Below, one piece after another: positions 14,960 to 19,803 of a stretch of 19,803 nucleotides of DNA. This DNA is from DASPLX01 sp035627375 (lineage in GTDB: Bacteria > Pseudomonadota > Gammaproteobacteria > Burkholderiales > Burkholderiaceae_D): contig DASPLX010000004.1 of assembly GCA_035627375.1 (NCBI GenBank), forward strand, positions 1 through 19,803, in the 5' to 3' direction. The notes under the pieces are model-generated. The model saw only the letters and a list, made by a program, of their open reading frames with translations, did no database searches and was not told the DNA's origin. Both the position numbers and the translations under genes were made by a program. Position 1 is the stretch's first letter. The number at the start of each line of letters is the position of its first letter.

Positions 14960-16105
14960 ATGGAATCGAAAAACCTGCTGCTTCATTCCGCGCCGCTGGC
15001 GGACCCTGCTACCGTCGTCAGGCAAGACCTGGACGGCGTCACGATCGAATGCCACCGCCAGGGCATTCCAGCCGACATCGAGCCCGAACTGGAGGCGCTT
15101 TACGGCAGCCTGTTCTCCTCGCTGGCGCATTTCCGCGTCTATGGCGGCGCGGAGAACGCGAGCACCTATGTGGCGCGCGCCGGCGGCAAGGCGATCGCCA
15201 TTTTCCTGTTCCGCATCGAAGGCGGCACGGTGCGCGTCGTCAATGAATGGATGCCGCTGGACGACGCGGAAGCCGGGCGCTTCGCCCGCTATATATTCGC
15301 CAGCCATCCGTCGGTCGGCGCGATCGTGTTCGGCGCGGTGGCGGCGACGCTCTCGCGGCCCGGCTTCCCATGCCAGCGCGTCGACATCACCGAAGACAGC
15401 GTGCTGACGCTGCCGGCCAGCGGCGAAGCCTTCGCCGAGATGCTCGGCAAGTCGACGCGCACCAATATCCGCTACTACCTGAACAAGCTGAAGAAGGACT
15501 TCCCTTCCTTCCGTTTCACCGTCTACCGGGGCAGCGAGGCGGACGAGGACGACATGCGCAATATCGTTCTTCTCAACCGCGTCCGGATGCGCAACAAGCG
15601 CAAGGTATCGGCCAACGGCGATGCCGCGCTGGAAAAGATCCTGCGGCTGGCGCATGCCGCCGGCCTGGTGGGAGTCGCCACCGTCGACGGCCGCCTGTGC
15701 GCGGGAGTGATCGGCTATCGCATCGGCGATCACTTCTTTTCCTGGGTGCGCGCCCACGATCCCGCGTTCGACGGCTACCGCCTCGGCCGCCTGACCGCCT
15801 ATCTCATGATCGGCGAGGCGATCGCGCGCGGCGTCCGCGAATATCACTTCATGTGGGGGCGGGAGGAGCACAAGGCCTTGCTGCAAGGCGTGGAGCGGCG
15901 CTTCCATCGCGTCATCCTCTACCGCTCGCGCCGGCATCTGCTGCGGCATGCGCCGACCGCGCTCCGCGCGCTCTACGACGGCCGGGTGCGGCGGCTCAGG
16001 CTATGGCTGCAGGACGCGAGCCGGCGCGACGACCGCGTCTCGCGGCTGGCGACGCGCACGCTCGACGTAGCGCGCAGGCTGAAGCATTGGCTCGCGGAGC
16101 GGTAG
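14960..16105 (+). CDS. GNAT/FemAB-type acyltransferase (BioF2/CelD-like domain)
   Basis: This is a 381-residue cytoplasmic protein. Residues 160-310 match the BioF2/Acetyltransf_6 type. The landmarks are LGKSTRTNIRYYLNKLKKDF (162-181), IGYRIGDHFFSWVRAHDPAF (251-270) and YRLGRLTAYLMIGEAIARGV (273-292), followed by YHFMWGREEHKALLQG. Relatives transfer acyl or aminoacyl groups in polysaccharide, lipid or peptidoglycan modification; no substrate can be deduced. The C-terminus is Arg-rich and basic. The ATG at 14960 has only a weak ribosome binding site. The frame is open far upstream, but that part is Ser/Arg/Pro-rich noise without family features. Its stop codon abuts the stop codon of the convergent GNAT gene (TAG|CTA). 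Confidence 0.82.
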   Translation: MESKNLLLHSAPLADPATVVRQDLDGVTIECHRQGIPADIEPELEALYGSLFSSLAHFRVYGGAENASTYVARAGGKAIAIFLFRIEGGTVRVVNEWMPLDDAEAGRFARYIFASHPSVGAIVFGAVAATLSRPGFPCQRVDITEDSVLTLPASGEAFAEMLGKSTRTNIRYYLNKLKKDFPSFRFTVYRGSEADEDDMRNIVLLNRVRMRNKRKVSANGDAALEKILRLAHAAGLVGVATVDGRLCAGVIGYRIGDHFFSWVRAHDPAFDGYRLGRLTAYLMIGEAIARGVREYHFMWGREEHKALLQGVERRFHRVILYRSRRHLLRHAPTALRALYDGRVRRLRLWLQDASRRDDRVSRLATRTLDVARRLKHWLAER

Positions 16106-16588
16106 CTACAGGTATTTTTGCCAGAACAAAGCATTGCCGGCCGCGGCGGCCAGGCGGTAATCGGCGAAGCCGCATTTGCGGTACAAGGCCTTGGCGGCGT
16201 GGTTGTTTTCCAGGACCTCGAGCGTCACCTTGCAGCAGCCGCGCTCCCTCGCCAATGCTTCGAGATACGCCATCATGCGCTGGCCGACGCCGTGGCCGCG
16301 CCATGCGGGCGACACCACGAAGTCGTGGATATTGACCAGCGGCTTGCAGGCGAAGGTGGAAAAGCCTTCGAAGCAATTGGCCAGGCCCGCCGGCTCGTCG
16401 CCCGCGAACGCGAGAATGCTGAATGCCGTCGGATGCTGCGCCAGCATCGGCACCAGCCTTTCCTTGACCTCGGCGCGCAGGGGCTCGCCGCCGCCCATCG
16501 GATCGCGGGCATAGAGATCGAGCAGGCCGATCAAGGCATGCGCATGCTGCGGATCGCGGTAATCCGCCTTGAGGATGTGCAGTTCCAT
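16106..16588 (-). CDS. GNAT-family N-acetyltransferase
   Basis: This is a 160-residue single-domain acetyltransferase. The acetyl-CoA loop is RGHGVGQRMM (97-106) after the strand VNIHDFVVSPAW. The C-terminal VTLEVLENNHAAKALYRKCGFADY (121-144) is the classical GNAT motif B with the NxxAxxLYxxxGF signature. It closely matches the usual family length. The acceptor substrate is unknown. The ATG at 16588 has a weak purine-rich AAAGAAAA upstream. The gene is on the same strand as the truncated hemoglobin gene, 102 bp after it, and converges on the BioF2-type gene with no spacing. Confidence 0.88.
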   Translation of the reverse strand: MELHILKADYRDPQHAHALIGLLDLYARDPMGGGEPLRAEVKERLVPMLAQHPTAFSILAFAGDEPAGLANCFEGFSTFACKPLVNIHDFVVSPAWRGHGVGQRMMAYLEALARERGCCKVTLEVLENNHAAKALYRKCGFADYRLAAAAGNALFWQKYL

Positions 16589-16690
16589 GGATTTTCTTTG
16601 CGCAAAAGCGATGAGCATCGCACAAATCGCGGCCGCCCGCCGGCGCGGTCGTCCGGGAAAGATGCGGCGCACGCGCCTATGCAAGCCGCA

Positions 16691-17140
16691 TCATTTCGTG
16701 ACGATCTCGCGCTGCATCGGCGCCAGCTTGGCGATCAACCGGTTCTGGACCCGGTAAGGTATGCCGTTCCTGTCGAGCGCTTGCTGCAAGTCCTCGGTCA
16801 GCGCATTGAATTGCGCGACCGTGATGCCGAGATCGGCGTGAATGAGCGTCATGTCCTTGCCGCCGTATTTGCACGGTCCGCCGGCCAGCGCGCAGAATTG
16901 CTCGGCGAGCCGCTTCTTCAAGTGCGCGATGTCGACGTCCTTGAACGACGCGTTGATGCGCGCGTCATCCATGATGATGAGCTTGAAGTCGTCGATGATT
17001 TTGCGGATGCCTTCCTGTCCGCCGAGTTCGCGATACAGCGTGTCGTCGATCGTATTCCCGCCTTGCTGCGCCGCCGCCGGCGCCGCCAGCAGGAAAGCGC
17101 AGGCGCACGCCGCGCAGAGTCTTTTCAAGAATGCCGTCAT
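16691..17140 (-). CDS. Exported group 1 truncated hemoglobin
   Basis: This is a 149-residue protein. Residues 1-25 form a signal peptide (AFLLAAPAAA-Q), so the globin is predicted to be periplasmic. The globin region has LYRELGGQEGIRKIIDDF (35-52), the FKDVD turn, GGPCKYGGKDM (87-97) and the proximal haem ligand His101 in LIHADLGIT. Glycine motifs match the two-over-two fold. Aligned by eye to the mycobacterial type, position B10 is Lys53 instead of Tyr and E11 is Leu78 instead of Gln. The distal pocket therefore lacks the usual ligand-stabilising pair. Cys83 and Cys90 might form a disulfide. The start lies 9 bp after the DUF3034 gene, strongly suggesting one operon. The role could be oxygen, NO or electron chemistry in the periplasm. 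Confidence 0.87.
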   Translation of the reverse strand: MTAFLKRLCAACACAFLLAAPAAAQQGGNTIDDTLYRELGGQEGIRKIIDDFKLIIMDDARINASFKDVDIAHLKKRLAEQFCALAGGPCKYGGKDMTLIHADLGITVAQFNALTEDLQQALDRNGIPYRVQNRLIAKLAPMQREIVTK

Positions 17141-17149
17141 GATGTCCGC

Positions 17150-18052
17150 TCAGAATCCGGTTTGCAGCGAAAGATACCAGCCCTTCTGCCGTTTCGGGTT
17201 GAAGATGGTGATGTCGCCGAGCTCCACGTAGGCCGCGGTCAGCGACACATGCTTGTTCGGGAACCAGGCGACGAACGCATCACGGTAGTCGCGCTCGTTG
17301 TCGATCGAGAGATTGCGCGGCTTCATGCGGTACTCGATGCCGGCAACCCATTGCCGATGCAGCAGATAAGCGGCCGAGACTTCGAGCAGTGCCCGATAAT
17401 CGTCTTTCCGGTCGCCGCCGAAACCCATCAAGCCCATCTGGTTCGCCTTGGTCGCGCGCACCGTCGCGTTGAGCAGCAGGCCGGGATCGAGCAGGATCTT
17501 GGTCGCCGCGAGGTAATAGTCGGTGCCGCGATCGCGCCTCGCCCCGAGCTGCTCCACTTTCGAGACGCCGAGCGCCGCGAGCCCGCCGACTCCGCCGTGG
17601 CGCTTGAGCATCGCGCCGATGGCGATCTGGGGCAGCCAGCGATCCTGGTCGTAGACGGCGTCGCCCGCTACGCGCAGCTTCAGGCCGACGATGTCCTGGC
17701 GCAGGCGCAGCCGATCGAGCGGCGCGAGTCGGCCGCCGAATTCCTGTTTCGCGAACGATAATTCGATACGGTCGGCGATGCCGGCCGCGATGCCGACGCT
17801 GCGCAGGGCGTAGTCCTGCGTCTCGACCGCGGTCCAATGCAGATTGGCGCCGTAGCTGTCGCGCGTGCCGTAGCCGGTGATCAACGCCCATGGCGTCAGG
17901 CCTCCTCCGCCAGCGCCCTCGACCTGGCTCGCGCCGCCGGTGGCAAGCAGCTTGCCCATGTCGGGCCATCCGGGCGCTTCGGCGAGCGCCGCTCCGCTCG
18001 CGCCGATCGAGAGCGCCGCGAGCATGGTGGAAAAGACAATCCTGGATTTCAT
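17150..18052 (-). CDS. DUF3034-family outer-membrane-type protein
   Basis: This 300-residue protein has a signal peptide (residues 1-24, ALA-EAPG). The mature part contains TPWALITGYGTRDSYGANLH (53-72), alternating amphipathic strands throughout, and ends in Phe (YLSLQTGF), as outer-membrane beta-barrels do. I associate the motif WALIxGYGTRDSYGAN with DUF3034, a family without assigned function. Strands such as QWVAGIEYRMKP and HVSLTAAYVELGDI support a barrel. The ATG at 18052 fits the signal peptide, though the ribosome binding site is weak; upstream in-frame codons do not look coding. It heads a likely operon with the exported truncated hemoglobin 9 bp downstream, so the two products may share a task at the cell envelope. 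Confidence 0.8.
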   Translation of the reverse strand: MKSRIVFSTMLAALSIGASGAALAEAPGWPDMGKLLATGGASQVEGAGGGGLTPWALITGYGTRDSYGANLHWTAVETQDYALRSVGIAAGIADRIELSFAKQEFGGRLAPLDRLRLRQDIVGLKLRVAGDAVYDQDRWLPQIAIGAMLKRHGGVGGLAALGVSKVEQLGARRDRGTDYYLAATKILLDPGLLLNATVRATKANQMGLMGFGGDRKDDYRALLEVSAAYLLHRQWVAGIEYRMKPRNLSIDNERDYRDAFVAWFPNKHVSLTAAYVELGDITIFNPKRQKGWYLSLQTGF

Positions 18053-18422
18053 GTTTTCTTGTCGTTGAACGGCGGCGTGCAGGCGATGTTGATTTTCCGT
18101 CAGCCTCCAACACGCGTCTATGGATGGTGCATCGCAATAAGGAAACCATTGCCTCAAAACAACACTCGTATGCGTACAGAAACATGTGTCTGAGCGCACC
18201 AGTCTTCGGATAGAATTGATTCGTGCATGGATCTTTTCTTCCATGTCTTTTGTCGAGTTTCCTTGCCACGCCTTACGGATACGAAACTCTGTTCGCATCG
18301 TCGGAGCTCTCGCATCTCGATCATGTCGCTCATCATGTCTTTGTTGCGCAACATTTTCTCCCTCCATGCCGGCCAAGGCTTGCCCGAATGACTTCGCCAT
18401 CGCCGCACCAAGCCGCCTGACA
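18053..18422. other. 370-bp divergent intergenic region (DUF3034 / diguanylate cyclase)
   Basis: This stretch looks less GC-rich than the genes and contains no credible gene. It must hold the promoters of both flanking genes. On the plus strand a TAGAAT (18211-18216) is a weak -10 candidate without a good -35. Just after it lies an inverted repeat CATGGA (18226-18231) / TCCATG (18240-18245). That leaves roughly 200 bases of leader before the cyclase start, enough for leader regulation, but no known riboswitch was recognised. Confidence 0.4.
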
Positions 18423-19496
18423 ATGGACAACCTACTCACCCATCTGGTCGAAATCACCGGGCATCGCGACCATACGCTGCTCGATATTTCCACGTTGTCG
18501 GCGTTGCATGAACTGGTCGGTGCGCGCGAAGTGCGTACGCTCGAATTGTTCCGCTTGAACGACGAGTGGTTCCTGCGTCAGCGCGTCTCCACCCGGCTGG
18601 GCAAGGTCACCGCGCTGGAAGAGGATACCGATACCGAACACGCGGGCGAACCGGTCGCGCGCATCCCCGGACTGCAAGCCTGCATCGAAGAGCGGCGCAG
18701 CCATTGCGATCGGATCTCCGCGGACGGTTCGCACACTCTGTGGTTTCCGATCTGGATCAACGACAAGACCAACACTTGCGTCGAGGTCAGCAGCGACACG
18801 CGATTCAGCACGGAATCGATGAAGGTCATCGAAGGCATTCTTTCCGTTTACCGCAATTATCAGAGCCTGCTCGACTACAGCGAGCGCGATTCCCTGACCG
18901 GCCTCTTGAATCGCAAGACTTTCGACGAGAAGTTCGCGCGCATGCTGGCGACGGCGCCGCAAATCGACAATCCACCGCCCCCGCAAGACCGCGAAGACCG
19001 GCGCCAGCCGGCGGAAACCAGAGAGCAATGGCTGGCGGTCATCGACATCGACCACTTCAAGAAAGTCAACGATCGTTTCGGCCATTTGTACGGCGACGAG
19101 GTGCTGATCCTGGTCGCCAATCTGCTACGCTCTTCGTTCCGCGCACAGGATCGCGTGTTCCGCTTCGGCGGCGAGGAATTCGTGGTGTTGCTGCGCACCT
19201 GCTCGCTGGATGACGCGCGCCGGATTTTCGAGCGCTTCCGCGGCAATATCGAGCAGCATGAATTCCCGCAGGTCGGCCGCGTGACGGTCAGCATCGGCTT
19301 CGCCGGCATCACCAACGAGACGCCGGTCGTGATTCTCGGCCATGCCGACCAGGCGCTCTATTACGCCAAGGCCAACGGCCGCAACCAGGTCTGCCACTAC
19401 GACGAATTGCTGGCGAAGGGCTTGCTGCAATCGGGCGAATCGCACGAGTCGGCGGAATTCTTCTTCGATCTGGTGCCGGTGCCGCCGGCCGAGTAA
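18423..19496 (+). CDS. Diguanylate cyclase with GAF-like N-terminal region
   Basis: This 357-residue protein makes c-di-GMP from two GTP. Residues about 15-145 resemble a GAF-type sensor sheet (LELFRLNDEWFLRQRV, LWFPIWINDKTNTCVEVSSD). The GGDEF domain begins at DSLTGLLNRKTF (156-167), has metal-binding IDIDHFKKVND (207-217), an active-site GGEEF (249-253) and the inhibitory-site RxxD (Arg240-Asp243) at the canonical five-residue distance. A Pro/Arg-rich insertion (about 176-203) lengthens the first loop of the domain. There is no membrane segment, so it is cytoplasmic. The ATG at 18423 has a weak ribosome binding site; the longer open frame upstream is not family-like. It is divergent from the DUF3034/hemoglobin operon. 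Confidence 0.9.
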   Translation: MDNLLTHLVEITGHRDHTLLDISTLSALHELVGAREVRTLELFRLNDEWFLRQRVSTRLGKVTALEEDTDTEHAGEPVARIPGLQACIEERRSHCDRISADGSHTLWFPIWINDKTNTCVEVSSDTRFSTESMKVIEGILSVYRNYQSLLDYSERDSLTGLLNRKTFDEKFARMLATAPQIDNPPPPQDREDRRQPAETREQWLAVIDIDHFKKVNDRFGHLYGDEVLILVANLLRSSFRAQDRVFRFGGEEFVVLLRTCSLDDARRIFERFRGNIEQHEFPQVGRVTVSIGFAGITNETPVVILGHADQALYYAKANGRNQVCHYDELLAKGLLQSGESHESAEFFFDLVPVPPAE

Positions 19497-19515
19497 TCCG
19501 GCTAGTGGTCTGTCG

Positions 19516-19526
19516 CACCCCGATTT
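19516..19526 (+). repeat. Left inverted repeat of the terminal element
   Basis: CACCCCGATTT, perfect over 11 bp with the right copy, followed by a partly matching GCGGTTTATGCCG. Confidence 0.55.
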
Positions 19527-19578
19527 GCGGTTTATGCCGCGGCGATCGGAGGCGAGTGCAAGGGTAAAGCAGGGAATT

Positions 19579-19596
19579 CGGGCAACATGTTGCCCG
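19579..19596. repeat. Perfect 18-bp palindrome
   Basis: The half-site CGGGCAACA is followed by its exact complement. The GGCAAC core recalls the palindrome at 11976-11999. Confidence 0.6.
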
Positions 19597-19607
19597 CCTG
19601 CGGTACG

Positions 19608-19629
19608 GTTTCCGCTTGCAAGCGGAAAC
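19608..19629. repeat. Perfect 22-bp palindrome
   Basis: The half-site GTTTCCGCTTG is followed by its exact complement. It is the longest of the five in this stretch. Confidence 0.6.
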
Positions 19630-19630
19630 G

Positions 19631-19661
19631 CGCCCTGCAAGGGTGAAGCGGAAGCAGGGCG
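19631..19661. repeat. Hairpin with 8-bp stem and 15-nt loop
   Basis: CGCCCTGC (19631-19638) pairs with GCAGGGCG (19654-19661). The loop contains the second copy of most of the AAGGGTGAAGC direct repeat. Confidence 0.5.
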
Positions 19662-19667
19662 AATCCA

Positions 19668-19691
19668 CGGTATGGCTTGCAGGCCATACCG
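19668..19691. repeat. Hairpin with 9-bp stem and 6-nt loop
   Basis: CGGTATGGC (19668-19676) pairs with GCCATACCG (19683-19691). The loop is TTGCAG. Confidence 0.5.
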
Positions 19692-19701
19692 GCTACAGCG
19701 G

Positions 19702-19719
19702 CGCAAAGCATGCTTTGCG
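19702..19719. repeat. Perfect 18-bp palindrome
   Basis: The half-site CGCAAAGCA is followed by its exact complement. An outer AGCGG/CCGCT pair (19697-19701, 19725-19729) could extend the stem. Confidence 0.55.
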
Positions 19720-19790
19720 AAACACCGCTTCCGCCCCCTGCTGAGCATTCGCAACGCAGCAATCGCCTTCGAGCGGCCGACAGAAAACGT

Positions 19791-19801
19791 AAATCGGGGT
19801 G
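19791..19801 (-). repeat. Right inverted repeat of the terminal element
   Basis: AAATCGGGGTG, the exact reverse complement of 19516-19526, preceded by CAGAAAACGT, which partly matches the left inner flank. It lies two bases before the window end. Confidence 0.55.
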
Positions 19802-19803
19802 TG

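Larger units (their letters stand above)
19516..19803. mobile_element. Candidate MITE-like structured element bounded by inverted repeats
   Basis: This gene-free stretch of about 290 bp begins with CACCCCGATTT (19516-19526) and ends with its exact reverse complement (19791-19801). Extending inward, 20 of 24 positions match. Between the ends lie five palindromes or hairpins in a row and a 14-base direct repeat TGCAAGGGTRAAGC (19557-19570 and 19636-19649). No transposase is encoded. A non-autonomous transposon or a structured intergenic repeat are both possible. The window ends at or inside the right repeat, so outer ends and target duplications cannot be judged. Confidence 0.4.

Noticed and set aside
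18186..18422. In-frame extension of the diguanylate cyclase by 79 residues
   Set aside because: The segment has poor third-position GC and Ser/Cys/Arg-rich content with no signal peptide or domain, so it is treated as leader.
19532..19762. 76-codon minus-strand frame inside the terminal element
   Set aside because: It runs across all five palindromes and has no ribosome binding site or recognisable domain; the DNA structure explains the stretch better.
1..19803. CRISPR array, tRNA or rRNA genes
   Set aside because: No regularly spaced direct repeats, no cloverleaf with conserved tRNA arms and no rRNA core sequences were seen on either strand.

Overview
The window is GC-rich, and its real genes use mostly G or C at third codon positions. 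The gene content is Gram-negative: several exported proteins, an outer-membrane-type DUF3034 protein, a heterodimeric MdlA/MdlB exporter, a BrkB/YihY protein, a DUF3135 protein, a signal-peptide-bearing truncated hemoglobin and a diguanylate cyclase. This fits a betaproteobacterium of the order Burkholderiales, perhaps Oxalobacteraceae. The placement is inferred from protein flavour, not from a marker gene.

Layout. Positions 1-1400 are an accessory edge. They hold the 5' end of an IS256-type element inserted into an IS3-type transposase scrap, a 3' gene remnant, an SDR with a shifted catalytic motif and a short GNAT-like remnant. From 5382 down to 1399 a minus-strand series of four genes runs: FecR-domain protein, exported esterase with an N-terminal starch-binding-like region, exported YVTN/YncE beta-propeller, and class I glutamine amidotransferase. 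The last three are tightly spaced. Positions 5601-9069 carry mdlA and mdlB on the plus strand, overlapping by 11 bp. A GlxA-type AraC regulator (minus) then faces away from a cysteine hydrolase of the isochorismatase family (plus).

Positions 10923-13138 hold an exported alpha/beta hydrolase downstream of an exported M23-type peptidase, separated by a gap with a perfect 24-bp palindrome. A BrkB membrane protein (plus) ends tail to tail with a DUF3135 gene (minus). A BioF2/FemAB-like acyltransferase (plus) abuts a small GNAT acetyltransferase (minus) stop codon to stop codon. The GNAT is the last of a possible minus-strand series: DUF3034 protein, exported group 1 truncated hemoglobin, GNAT. 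Divergent from this series, across 370 bp, is a GGDEF diguanylate cyclase with intact catalytic and inhibitory sites.

The window ends in a gene-free stretch bounded by imperfect inverted repeats and filled with five consecutive palindromes or hairpins. It looks like a small non-autonomous mobile element or a structured repeat.

No rRNA, tRNA or CRISPR array was seen. The most intriguing parts are the DUF3034/exported-hemoglobin pair, the terminal palindrome-rich element, and the FecR/esterase/propeller/amidotransferase set. No complete previously undescribed system can be proven from the sequence alone.
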